Shown here piece after piece: positions 1-6,981 of a DNA stretch of 58,042 nucleotides; the first letter of the stretch is position 1, and the number at the start of each line of letters is the position of its first letter. Source of the DNA: an uncultured Eubacterium sp. (GTDB lineage Bacteria > Bacillota > Clostridia > Oscillospirales > Acutalibacteraceae); contig CAJTLP010000008.1 of the NCBI GenBank assembly GCA_910577195.1, positions 1-58,042 on the forward strand, written 5' to 3'. Both the position numbers and the translations under genes were made by a program. The notes under the pieces were generated by a model. It saw nothing but the letters and a program-made list of their open reading frames with translations, had not been told where the DNA came from and made no database searches.

Positions 1-86
1 GTTCCCATCCCGAACACGGTAGTTAAGCTCAAACGTGCCGAAGATACTTGGAGGGTAGCCTCCTGGAAAAATAGGTTATGCCGACA
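1..86 (+). rRNA. rrf: 5S ribosomal RNA, 3' portion
   Basis: The window opens inside a 5S rRNA gene. The conserved segments CCCGAACACGG and GGAGGGTAGCC, and the terminal stretch AGGTTATGCCGACA, are visible. The 5' part lies outside the window. It is followed within 30 bases by tRNA-Asn, the usual tail of an rRNA operon in Firmicutes, so the accessory genes downstream sit just behind an rRNA locus. Confidence 0.9.
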
Positions 87-89
87 CAA

Positions 90-107
90 GCCCCATTAAC
101 TTGGGGC
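90..107 (+). other. Short GC-rich hairpin between 5S rRNA and tRNA-Asn
   Basis: GCCCCA and TGGGGC form a 6-bp stem around a 6-base loop between the 5S end and the tRNA start. No T-run follows, so it is more likely an RNA-processing hairpin than a terminator. Confidence 0.45.
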
Positions 108-113
108 ATATAT

Positions 114-189
114 TCCTCAATAGCTCAGTCGGTAGAGCATGCGGCTGTTAACCGCAGGGTCGTTGGTTCGAGTCCAACTTGGGGAGCCA
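114..189 (+). tRNA. tRNA-Asn (anticodon GTT)
   Basis: A complete 76-base cloverleaf can be folded. The acceptor strands are TCCTCAA and TTGGGGA, the D arm begins TAGCTCAG, the anticodon stem GCGGC..GCCGC-type region carries loop bases with GTT, and the T loop is GGTTCGAGTCC. The CCA end is encoded at 187-189. It lies directly downstream of 5S rRNA and is probably transcribed with it. Confidence 0.96.
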
Positions 190-190
190 C

Positions 191-225
191 AAACCTCGTA
201 CTTAATGTACGGGGTTTATTTTTAT
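191..225 (+). terminator. Rho-independent terminator after the rRNA/tRNA unit
   Basis: The arms AAACCTCGTAC and GTACGGGGTTT form an 11-bp stem (with G-T pairs) around TTAAT, followed by a T-rich tract. It ends the 5S/tRNA-Asn transcript before the accessory operon. Confidence 0.85.
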
Positions 226-228
226 TTA

Positions 229-257
229 TTGATAAATATATGAGGGTTTGATATAAT
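229..257 (+). promoter_or_regulatory. Sigma-A promoter for the accessory gene run
   Basis: -35 TTGATA (229-234) and -10 TATAAT (252-257) are separated by exactly 17 bp. Transcription would start near 264, about 70 bases before the first start codon. It is the only strong promoter seen ahead of the tightly packed genes from 334 to 5322, so it may drive much of that run. Confidence 0.75.
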
Positions 258-333
258 CGAGTTAGAAACAATAATGGTATATGTTTTTTACACTAATTTT
301 AGTCAGTAAAAAAATAATACTGTTAAGGAATAG

Positions 334-852
334 GTGAATGACGTGGAAAGACAATTGGTTGAAACAATTAAAGCAAGTACAGAGATAATGTTTCATAATT
401 TTTATGTAACGCTGATTACTTGTAATATGGATTATATTTTATGCGATATGCCGATTTGGAAGCATTGTTATCATACTCTGCATTCCTGTGACAAGTGGTT
501 TATTAATCCAATGAAATATGAAGAACCGGATTTTCATGAGGAGGGACTGGACAGTCTGGATTATATGGGGAACAAGGCGTTATCAAAAGAAGAACTCCTT
601 GTATACTTTGAAAGGGTTAAATCGAAAATATTTGCTTATCTTGATGGTCTGAATGATGTAAATTTATATGAGAATCCTGAAGGATATAAGCATAATCGAC
701 TTGAATGTATGATTGGTCAGATGAGACATTTTTATTGCCATTTAGGAAATATAAATGCGACAACTATCATTGAAGAAAATAAATGGCCGAGAGTAGTCGG
801 AATGAGCGGATTAGAACAAGGGCTTGATAAAAATAATCTGTACGAGGAGTAA
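334..852 (+). CDS. DinB/YfiT-like four-helix protein
   Basis: A 172-residue protein resembling the DinB family, four-helix-bundle proteins that often bind a metal through three histidines and include thiol-dependent transferases. The late segment GQMRHFYCHLGNIN resembles the conserved helix carrying the last His of the family. The start is GTG at 334 with AAGGA 5 bases upstream. It is the first gene of a one-directional run of small detoxification-like proteins, and its stop is 2 bases before the next gene. Family membership is an inference from pattern, and the substrate is unknown. Confidence 0.65.
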   Translation: MNDVERQLVETIKASTEIMFHNFYVTLITCNMDYILCDMPIWKHCYHTLHSCDKWFINPMKYEEPDFHEEGLDSLDYMGNKALSKEELLVYFERVKSKIFAYLDGLNDVNLYENPEGYKHNRLECMIGQMRHFYCHLGNINATTIIEENKWPRVVGMSGLEQGLDKNNLYEE

Positions 853-854
853 AT

Positions 855-1229
855 ATGAAAAGAGAATTAGGTATTGCACGGTGTGGTCTTGCCTGCTGTT
901 TATGTTCTGAAAATGATAAATGCAGCGGATGCAATTCGGATGCCTGTCCTGATAAAGATTGGTGTGACAACAGAAGGTGCACAATTGAAAAGGGTATATC
1001 CCATTGCTATGAATGTAATGAAGATTGTAAAAAGGGATTGCTTAACAAAATAAAGCCGTATGCTTTTACATTGTTTGCCAAAAGATATGGTGAAGAAAAG
1101 CTCCTGGACTGTCTTGAGGCAAATGAGAAAAGTGGAATTATTTATCACCGTGACGGAATAAACGGTGACTATGATGATTTTAACAGCGTTGAAAAATTTA
1201 TAGATTTTATCAAAACAGGTAAAAGATAA
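855..1229 (+). CDS. DUF3795 Cys-rich protein (first copy)
   Basis: A 124-residue protein whose first half is packed with cysteines (CGLACCLC, CSGCNSDAC, CDNRRC, CYECNEDC), the signature of DUF3795. The family has no established function; the Cys pattern suggests a zinc or iron-sulfur site. The C-terminal half is a helical cap. The start has the SD AGGAG. The stop codon overlaps the ATG of the next GNAT gene by one base (TAATG), implying translational coupling. A second DUF3795 gene at 2680 is also followed by a GNAT gene, so the pairing occurs twice. Confidence 0.8.
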   Translation: MKRELGIARCGLACCLCSENDKCSGCNSDACPDKDWCDNRRCTIEKGISHCYECNEDCKKGLLNKIKPYAFTLFAKRYGEEKLLDCLEANEKSGIIYHRDGINGDYDDFNSVEKFIDFIKTGKR

Positions 1230-1723
1230 TGAACGATTACATATGTAAAATAGCATCTGTTGATGAAATGGAAGCAAAATGGAATTACGAAATAAAAAAG
1301 CATAAAAGTTCAAATTGGAAGATATGGAAAGCTGAAGCCATAGAGAGAGCAAAGCGGGGGCAAAGTATTGCCTATTACGGCATATTAAACGGTAAAATCA
1401 TATGTGAAGCAACGGCTATGCTTGATAAAAATACAGTTCAGAATTATGATAGATTAGTGGACGATAAAACGGTTTATCTCTGTGCTTTCAGAACGATTGA
1501 AAAATATCAAAATAAGGGGTATTTTTCCAGACTGTTTGATTTTATGATTTGTGATTTGAAAGGCAGAGGCTATGAAAAAGTTACTTTGGGTGTTGAGCCT
1601 GCTGAAGCAGATAATCTGAAAATATATCAGCATTTGGGATTTAATGAATTTATAAAGTCAGCAAAAGAAACGTATCCTGACGGAACAGTTATTGACGTTA
1701 ATTATTATGCAAAGGAATTATAA
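1229..1723 (+). CDS. GNAT family N-acetyltransferase (first of three)
   Basis: A 164-residue GNAT fold. The acetyl-CoA-binding segment is seen as RTIEKYQNKGYFSRLF (about residues 90-106; a variant of the Q/RxxGxG/A motif), followed by the motif-B stretch LKIYQHLGF. The substrate cannot be read from sequence. The ATG overlaps the stop of the preceding DUF3795 gene, so the two are probably co-translated and may act together. Confidence 0.85.
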   Translation: MNDYICKIASVDEMEAKWNYEIKKHKSSNWKIWKAEAIERAKRGQSIAYYGILNGKIICEATAMLDKNTVQNYDRLVDDKTVYLCAFRTIEKYQNKGYFSRLFDFMICDLKGRGYEKVTLGVEPAEADNLKIYQHLGFNEFIKSAKETYPDGTVIDVNYYAKEL

Positions 1724-1740
1724 TAACAGAGGTAAAAAAT

Positions 1741-2126
1741 ATGTTGAGTGATATATGGAAAATGGTATATGATGCGGCAAAAAAGGTTGTAAATCCGAAG
1801 AAAATCAGTGAACAAATTTGTTCAGGGGGAGTGGGTGCCGCTGTTCTTACAAAAATGGAAATATTTATACAGGCGTTAATATTGATACAGATTGTTCACT
1901 TGGAATGTGTGCGGAGCGAAATGCTATTTCAACAATGATTACAAATGGCGAATTTGAAATTAAAATGGTTGCTGCGGCTAATAAAAAGGGGCAGGTTTTG
2001 CCACCTTGCGGTGCCAGCAGAGAATTTACGATGCAATTGAAGAATTCAAAGGATATTGAAATTCTTGTGGATAATTATGGTACAATTGTGAAATTGAAAG
2101 ATTTAATGCCATATTCCTATTCGTAA
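1741..2126 (+). pseudogene. Cytidine/blasticidin-S deaminase-like gene, frameshifted
   Basis: Two overlapping frames together spell a complete CDA-superfamily protein of about 128 residues. The first (from 1741, SD GAGG) gives AKKVVNPKKISEQICSGGVGAA. The second continues with NGNIYTGVNID, then the zinc/catalytic motif CAERNA and PPCGASRE. The frames join at an A-run near 1849-1854 that is one A short of what an uninterrupted frame needs. The usual PCxxC zinc motif reads PCGAS, so a third zinc ligand is Ser (2015-2017). Both defects suggest decay. A sequencing error or slippage at the A-run could explain the first but not the second. Enzymes of this family deaminate cytidine or blasticidin S. 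Confidence 0.8.
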
Positions 2127-2147
2127 AATAGCAAGGAGCATTATGAA

Positions 2148-2657
2148 ATGAACATAAAATTAGTAAAACTAACAAGTCAATATAAAAAGCATTTATTTGA
2201 CCTTATGGGAGAATGGACTTCGGCAGACGAGAAAATAATGCCAACCGCAATTGCAATAAATGATTATCACGATTTTGATAATTATAGGATTCATTTGTGC
2301 AGAGACAAGGAGGTTAATGGCATAGTACCTGAAACTACATATTTTTGTCTGGATTTAGACAGGGATATATTTGTCGGTGCTGTTACAGTAAGACACTATC
2401 TAACTGAAAGATTATTAAACAGCGGATTAATCGGTGATGGTATCAGACCGAGTGAACGCAGAAAAGGTTATGCCTCAGCAATGATAGGGCTTGCCTTGTA
2501 CGAGGCAAAAAAACTTGGTATAGACAAGGTTTTAATGTGCTGTGATAAGAGAAATGTTGCCAGTGCCAGGAGCATTATGAATAATGGCGGAATTCTTGAA
2601 AATGAAGTTGAGGTCAACGGAATTATTAAACAAAGATATTGGATTGATGTTGATTAA
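2148..2657 (+). CDS. GNAT family N-acetyltransferase (second of three)
   Basis: A 169-residue GNAT protein. The acetyl-CoA loop is visible in IRPSERRKGYASAMIGLAL (motif A, R/QxxGxA) and the family's C-terminal part in CDKRNVASARSIMNNGG, where Asn and the following Ser/Ala are typical of RimJ/RimL-like and N-acetyltransferase subfamilies. It begins 22 bases after the deaminase remnant with an SD-like AAGGAG. The next DUF3795 gene begins 23 bases later. The substrate is unknown. Confidence 0.88.
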   Translation: MNIKLVKLTSQYKKHLFDLMGEWTSADEKIMPTAIAINDYHDFDNYRIHLCRDKEVNGIVPETTYFCLDLDRDIFVGAVTVRHYLTERLLNSGLIGDGIRPSERRKGYASAMIGLALYEAKKLGIDKVLMCCDKRNVASARSIMNNGGILENEVEVNGIIKQRYWIDVD

Positions 2658-2679
2658 TACAAAACAAGGAAAATATAGT

Positions 2680-3060
2680 ATGACTAAAGAAACAGGTTAT
2701 TGCGGTAATCATTGTGAATATTGCTTTTTTACAGAGTGTGACGGCTGCAGGAGTAAGAATCCAAGCTGTTCCTATTCAAATTTATTTGATGATAAAAAAT
2801 GCCCTAATGTTGTTTGCTGCAAGAACAAAAATATAAATGGCTGCTGGTTATGTGATAAAGTAGATATTTGTGATAGAGGCTTTTTCAGTTCAGGTGAAAA
2901 TGATGCAAAGGCATATGCATTATACATCAAGAAATATGGAATTGAACAATACACGAAAAGAATTTTACAGCTGATGAAAAAGGGTTATGATTATCCAAAA
3001 GGCTTTAAAGAGATTAATGATGTTGATAAGGTTTTAGGGATATTTGAATGTGAGGGATAA
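2680..3060 (+). CDS. DUF3795 Cys-rich protein (second copy)
   Basis: A 126-residue DUF3795 protein with a Cys-dense N-terminus (CGNHCEYCFF, CDGCRSKNPSC, CPNVVCC, CWLCDKVDIC) and a helical C-terminus (KAYALYIKKYG), matching the layout of the protein encoded at 855. The start at 2680 is chosen because AAGGA lies 9 bases upstream; an upstream in-frame ATG at 2584 would overlap the preceding GNAT gene and lacks such a site. It is followed at once by a third GNAT gene. Its function is not known. Confidence 0.8.
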   Translation: MTKETGYCGNHCEYCFFTECDGCRSKNPSCSYSNLFDDKKCPNVVCCKNKNINGCWLCDKVDICDRGFFSSGENDAKAYALYIKKYGIEQYTKRILQLMKKGYDYPKGFKEINDVDKVLGIFECEG

Positions 3061-3067
3061 AGATGCT

Positions 3068-3823
3068 ATGAACAAGGCACAAATGTATGAGATTGTCAGA
3101 AATCAGCTGGCGATAGACTATAACTGCAAGCCTGATGATTTCTTCAAGGAAGGAATTATCATTACAGAGGCGAAAAAGTCAGAGGGGAGAAGAAGTCTGC
3201 CATTCATTCATCCGAGATGCGAAATGATTACTATGGGGCATAGTGTAATTGTCAACGTGTCTAAGGATATCATGCCGTTTGTGAAAAGGAAACTGAACAG
3301 CAAATCTAAATATGATGCAATGAATATGCCTTTTGTTTATGGCTTATGCCATTATTACTTGCCTGATATTGACAAAGTTAATGCAGTTCATAATGATACA
3401 TCCTATGAGTTCAGACTGTTGGAGCAGGCAGAAATACGTAGCTATTATAAATATGAGGGTTTTAAAAATGCTTTGCAGTACAATGAGGACAGCCTGAATC
3501 CTGAAATATTGGGCATAGCAGTTTTTGATAAAGACGTGTTTATCGGAATTTGTTGTGCGGCAAAGGACAGTGAAAAGATGTGTCAGATTGGTGTTGATGT
3601 TTCAAGTGAATATCGAAATCAGCACATTGCCGCCACAGCGGTAAAAATGCTTACGAAGGAATTGCTGGACAGAGGCTTGATTCCGTATTATTTTACGGAT
3701 AATACCAATTTGGCATCGCAGAGAACAGCGGCTGCAGCAGGGTATTTCCCTGCCTGGAATCATTCCTTTAAAGCGAGATTACACGGAAAACCGTTTGCAT
3801 TTTTGAATTATATTAGGTTTTGA
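3068..3823 (+). CDS. GNAT family N-acetyltransferase (third of three)
   Basis: About 252 residues with a long N-terminal extension and a C-terminal GNAT domain. The segment VDVSSEYRNQHIAATAVKML is the acetyl-CoA motif, although the usual G of GxG/A is replaced (RNQHIA). NLASQRTAAAAGYFPAW is the motif-B region. The start at 3068 has GAGGG about 10 bases upstream; an in-frame ATG at 3044 overlaps the DUF3795 gene. Its stop overlaps the region of the next gene. The substrate is unknown. Confidence 0.8.
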   Translation: MNKAQMYEIVRNQLAIDYNCKPDDFFKEGIIITEAKKSEGRRSLPFIHPRCEMITMGHSVIVNVSKDIMPFVKRKLNSKSKYDAMNMPFVYGLCHYYLPDIDKVNAVHNDTSYEFRLLEQAEIRSYYKYEGFKNALQYNEDSLNPEILGIAVFDKDVFIGICCAAKDSEKMCQIGVDVSSEYRNQHIAATAVKMLTKELLDRGLIPYYFTDNTNLASQRTAAAAGYFPAWNHSFKARLHGKPFAFLNYIRF

Positions 3824-3828
3824 TTGTT

Positions 3829-4626
3829 ATGCTTGATATGAATAAGTTGCCGAGTGCGATAAAAGACAAAATAGGTGAGCTGAATTATTCTGTCGATGAA
3901 TTGGGATGCTCAGGGGCGGATATTATATTTTTTGATGATATGGTGCTGAAGGTTGAAAAGACAAGTGGTCAGTCAAACAGGGAATATGATATTTTAAAAT
4001 GGATTGACAGCAGGCTGTCTGTTCCTGAGGTGATTGAATTCGTGCAGGAAAATGGATATAACTATCTGTTGATGTCCAGGCTTTCCGGCAAAATGATTTG
4101 CAGTGAAGAGAATATGCGTAATCTTGATTTTGCAGCGGAAACATTGGCAAACGGATTGAAAAAGCTGTGGAGTATTGATATAAGCCATTGCCCATACAGC
4201 AGCAGGTTAGATGAACGGCTTAAAGATGCTAAGTATAATATAGATAATGGCTTGGTTGATGTGGATGACGCTGAGGAAGATACGTTTGGCGAAAACGGAT
4301 TTGCTGATGTGGATGCGTTATATACGTTTTTAGTAAACAACAAGCCGGAGGAAGATTTGGTATTTACGCACGGTGATTACTGTCTGCCGAATATATTTGT
4401 GGATGATAATGATATAAGCTTTTTGGATTTGGGCAAAGCAGGTGTAGCGGACAGATGGCAGGATATTGCACTGTGCATACGCTCTTTGAAATATAATGTT
4501 TGTGATTTATATGGTGCAAGTGAAGAAGAATTTGAAAGACTGAAAGAAAAAATATATTCCATTTTAGGCATCGAGGAAGATAAGGAAAAGCTGAGATACT
4601 ATATTCTGCTTGACGAATTGTTTTAA
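3829..4626 (+). CDS. APH(3')-like aminoglycoside/small-molecule phosphotransferase
   Basis: About 265 residues with the protein-kinase-like fold of the APH(3') family, which transfers phosphate from ATP to a hydroxyl of an aminoglycoside. Seen here are the nucleotide-binding lysine in VLKVEK, the catalytic loop HGDYCLPNIF (HxDxxxxN), the metal motif DLGKAG, and a C-terminus ending LLDELF like APH(3')-III enzymes. All key residues are present, so it is probably active, but whether it confers resistance cannot be judged. The ATG at 3829 is preferred to the TTG at 3820, which overlaps the previous stop. It sits among acetyltransferases and a deaminase remnant, which fits a detoxification cluster. 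Confidence 0.85.
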   Translation: MLDMNKLPSAIKDKIGELNYSVDELGCSGADIIFFDDMVLKVEKTSGQSNREYDILKWIDSRLSVPEVIEFVQENGYNYLLMSRLSGKMICSEENMRNLDFAAETLANGLKKLWSIDISHCPYSSRLDERLKDAKYNIDNGLVDVDDAEEDTFGENGFADVDALYTFLVNNKPEEDLVFTHGDYCLPNIFVDDNDISFLDLGKAGVADRWQDIALCIRSLKYNVCDLYGASEEEFERLKEKIYSILGIEEDKEKLRYYILLDELF

Positions 4627-4644
4627 TATCAGTAAGGAGTGAAT

Positions 4645-5106
4645 ATGGGAAACGAGTTTAGAGAGAAATTTGCGGATTTCATTTCCGATTTTTCAGACCA
4701 TAGAAATATGGTTTTATCAACTTCTTTTGATGACAGAGTAACGTCAAGAATGATGTCAGTAATTCAGCTTGACGGCTGTTTTTATTTTCAGGCGGATATT
4801 ACGTCGAGAAAAGCAGAGCAGATTTTACACAACAAAAATGTTTCGCTCTGCATTGATAATATTCAGATAGATGGAATTTGTGAAAGCATCGGCAAACCAT
4901 TGAATCATAAAAAATTCTGTGCGCTTTTTTCAAAGCATTTCAGCGTGGCATATCAGTTATATACAAGTCTTGGAAATGAGAGACTTTTTAGGATTCAGCC
5001 TGTCAGAATTCAAAAATGGATTTATGGAAATGGCATGCCGTATATTGAAATTTTTGATTGCGAAAACCATAAATATAAAAGAACAGCTTATGTTGTGGAA
5101 GAATAA
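4645..5106 (+). CDS. Pyridoxamine 5'-phosphate oxidase-family flavoprotein
   Basis: A 153-residue split-barrel protein of the PNPOx-like flavin-binding group. The opening HRNMVLSTSFDDRVTSRMMSV and the segment GCFYFQADITSRKAEQILHN match the usual beta-barrel start and FMN-phosphate-binding strands. The C-terminal WIYGNGMPYIEIFDC is family-typical. The start is ATG 4645 with AAGGAG 5 bases upstream; the earlier GTG at 4639 overlaps that site. Next to a ferredoxin, it may be part of a small redox pair; the substrate is unknown. Confidence 0.8.
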   Translation: MGNEFREKFADFISDFSDHRNMVLSTSFDDRVTSRMMSVIQLDGCFYFQADITSRKAEQILHNKNVSLCIDNIQIDGICESIGKPLNHKKFCALFSKHFSVAYQLYTSLGNERLFRIQPVRIQKWIYGNGMPYIEIFDCENHKYKRTAYVVEE

Positions 5107-5133
5107 ATTATATTTACATAAAGGAGAATGAGT

Positions 5134-5322
5134 ATGGGAAAGAGATTGAATGTTATTGTGGAAAGGTGTCCGAAGAATCATAAATGCCCTGCAATGGCAA
5201 TGTGCCCTGTCGGTGCAATCAGTCAGGTCGGATTTAATGCACCTGTTGTTAATGAGGATAAATGTATTAAATGCGGCAAATGCTCTAATTTTTGCCCTAA
5301 AAAAGCATTGGTTTTGGCGTAA
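5134..5322 (+). CDS. Small 4Fe-4S ferredoxin-type protein
   Basis: A 62-residue iron-sulfur protein. The second half has a textbook cluster motif, CIKCGKCSNFCPKKA (CxxCxxCxxxCP). The first half carries a looser C..C..CP set (CPKNHKCPAMAMCP) that could hold a second, atypical cluster. The start at 5134 leaves 7 bases to AAGGAG; the ATG at 5128 is only 1 base from that site. It follows the PNPOx-like gene by 27 bases and is the last gene of the accessory run before a terminator. Confidence 0.85.
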   Translation: MGKRLNVIVERCPKNHKCPAMAMCPVGAISQVGFNAPVVNEDKCIKCGKCSNFCPKKALVLA

Positions 5323-5337
5323 TAAAAATGCATATGA

Positions 5338-5378
5338 AAAAGCTCCGTTATCAAAAATGGTAACGGAGCTTTGTTTAT
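5338..5378 (+). terminator. Bidirectional intrinsic terminator
   Basis: AGCTCCGTTA (5341-5350) pairs with TAACGGAGCT (5361-5370), with A-rich and T-rich flanks on both sides. It can end the plus-strand accessory run and the convergent minus-strand flavinylation operon. Confidence 0.9.
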
Positions 5379-5382
5379 TTGA

Positions 5383-5892
5383 TTAAGTTTTATTGCGTTT
5401 TACTTTTTCAAATCTTTCAATAACAAGCTTTGAAATTACACCAAGCAGGAGACCTGTTATCAGTCCTGCTACCAAAAGAACAGGCAGATAATAGGCTATG
5501 CGTGATGTGCCCATAACAATTGCGGCTACGATGATCTGACCGATGTTATGGCATATGCCGCCGAGCATGCTGACACCGATGACGGACAGCTTTGTTTTTC
5601 TGACAAGGTACATAACCAAAAAGCTGAGAATACCTCCGCAAAGACTGTATGCAATACTGTACACGTTGCCGAAAGTGAGACCGGCTAAGAATATTCGTAT
5701 AATCGCAATTGAGAACGCTTCACCGGGTTTCATAAGATAAAGGGCAATTACCACAACAAGATTTGCAAGACCCAGCTTTACACCCGGTACAACGAAATCA
5801 AGTGGAATAAGGCTCTCAAAATAGCTGAAAGTGAAAGCAAGTGCAACCATCATTCCAAAGAGGGCAATTTTCTTTGCTTTGTTGTTTTTCAT
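5383..5892 (-). CDS. Gx transporter family membrane protein (HepSI-like)
   Basis: A 169-residue integral membrane protein with five to six hydrophobic helices, of the Gx transporter/heptaprenyl-diphosphate-synthase-component-I-like family. The start is the ATG whose complement lies at 5890-5892, with AGGA just upstream; the longer frame to 5943 has no such site. It is the last gene of the ApbE, FMN-binding and NusG-II set. Such genes often co-occur in Firmicutes with flavinylated redox proteins; transport of a flavin or quinone precursor is possible but not shown. Confidence 0.8.
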   Translation of the reverse strand: MKNNKAKKIALFGMMVALAFTFSYFESLIPLDFVVPGVKLGLANLVVVIALYLMKPGEAFSIAIIRIFLAGLTFGNVYSIAYSLCGGILSFLVMYLVRKTKLSVIGVSMLGGICHNIGQIIVAAIVMGTSRIAYYLPVLLVAGLITGLLLGVISKLVIERFEKVKRNKT

Positions 5893-5937
5893 AAAATTCC
5901 TCGTATTAATGAATGGGGGGATATGGAATCCGCCCTT

Positions 5938-5983
5938 AGCCAAACAAGAGTTGAACCTTATTTTGTTCGACTCTTGTTTGGCT
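5938..5983. repeat. 19-bp inverted repeat with 8-base loop
   Basis: AGCCAAACAAGAGTTGAAC (5938-5956) pairs with GTTCGACTCTTGTTTGGCT (5965-5983) with one G-U-type mismatch. It lies between the NusG-II gene and the Gx transporter gene. There is no T-run on either strand, so it is not a classical terminator. In the minus-strand mRNA it would form a very stable hairpin that could set relative expression or mRNA ends. Confidence 0.85.
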
Positions 5984-6008
5984 ACAGTAAGAAAATATTA
6001 TAATAAAA

Positions 6009-6377
6009 TTATGCTACAGCATCAATTTGTTCTGAATCATTTTCATTCACAACAGAAACAACTACCTTGTGTGGCAGACAGATAATGGATTCACCGTTTC
6101 TGCTAATCCTTTTCTGATTCGTACACAGACCGTCAGGGCAGTTTGCCTCAGTCATTTTAGCATAACCGTCTTTTATAATCAGCGTGTTTGTTCCGTTTCC
6201 GTCAGAGGTGATTTCACGTGTTGTGTCGGTGTCGATAGGTAAGGTTTCCACAATTTTTCCGTCAATCTCAATCTGCACATACGCACCTGAATCGTTATTG
6301 ACCCCATACAGGAAAAACAGTATCACACCGACGATTACGGCAACTACGGCAATCAGAATAAAATCTGCTTTTTTCAT
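6009..6377 (-). CDS. NusG domain II-containing membrane-anchored protein
   Basis: A 122-residue protein with one N-terminal helix (about residues 5-24) and an extracytoplasmic NusG_II-type beta domain (YVQIEIDGKIVETLPI, GYAKMTEANCPDGLC, RNGESIICLPHKVVV). Two Cys in CPDGLC and another in IICLPHK recur in this family. Its ATG overlaps the stop of the FMN-binding gene by one base. In the family's usual setting it accompanies FMN-binding and ApbE genes; a structural or redox-partner role is inferred. Confidence 0.88.
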   Translation of the reverse strand: MKKADFILIAVVAVIVGVILFFLYGVNNDSGAYVQIEIDGKIVETLPIDTDTTREITSDGNGTNTLIIKDGYAKMTEANCPDGLCTNQKRISRNGESIICLPHKVVVSVVNENDSEQIDAVA

Positions 6378-6967
6378 TATTCTGCTGTGTCCTCAGTGAC
6401 AAAGTTTTCAGCAACAAAGCTCTGTGCATTGTTTACACCGTCGACAACTGCCTGAGAAGAAATTGTTGAATTTGAAAGCACATCAATCGTTGAGCCTTTA
6501 GTTGTGCTTGTTGACAATACAACAGGGAGATATCTGCCTGTAAATTTATCCTTGAATTCAGGTGTTTCAATTCTTACGCCAAGATATTCTGTTTCCTCCT
6601 GATGAAGGATATCAATACCGCAAACGAGCGTTCCGTCAGCGGAAATGATTGATGTCATTTCAATCGGAACCTCCTGATTATAGCCGATTGTTGTTAACTC
6701 AACAATATAAGCTACAAGCTGGTTTGACGCATCATAAGCTTCCTGCACTGACTTTACATTATAGCCGGCAGTATTCATTGATGAAATATCAACGTCCTTT
6801 GTTGATTCAATTGTGAAACCGATTTCCACCGGTTCATTGTATTTTTTATTTGCCATATCATCAATTGCTTTTGAGCCGAAGATAACACCTGCACTGATTA
6901 CAATCATAACAACAAGTGATATAACCCATTTGAATGATTTCGGATTAAAGTGCGCCTGCTTTTTCAT
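6377..6967 (-). CDS. Extracytoplasmic FMN-binding (RnfG-like) protein
   Basis: A 196-residue protein with one N-terminal membrane helix (about residues 15-32) and a C-terminal FMN_bind domain. The segment DVLSNSTISSQAVVDGVNNA contains the Ser/Thr site to which ApbE attaches FMN in this family; here the motif reads SNSTISS. The gene lies directly behind apbE (15 bases) and before the NusG-II gene. The set probably makes a membrane-bound flavin electron carrier. The partner dehydrogenase is not in the window. Confidence 0.9.
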   Translation of the reverse strand: MKKQAHFNPKSFKWVISLVVMIVISAGVIFGSKAIDDMANKKYNEPVEIGFTIESTKDVDISSMNTAGYNVKSVQEAYDASNQLVAYIVELTTIGYNQEVPIEMTSIISADGTLVCGIDILHQEETEYLGVRIETPEFKDKFTGRYLPVVLSTSTTKGSTIDVLSNSTISSQAVVDGVNNAQSFVAENFVTEDTAE

Positions 6968-6981
6968 AACAATTACCTCAT

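Noticed and set aside
900..1352. Long antisense open frame over the DUF3795 and GNAT genes
   Set aside because: No ribosome site, and its composition is that of a shadow of two well-supported genes.
3829..4626. Calling a defined aminoglycoside-resistance gene
   Set aside because: The family is clear, but the allele and substrate range cannot be told from sequence patterns alone.
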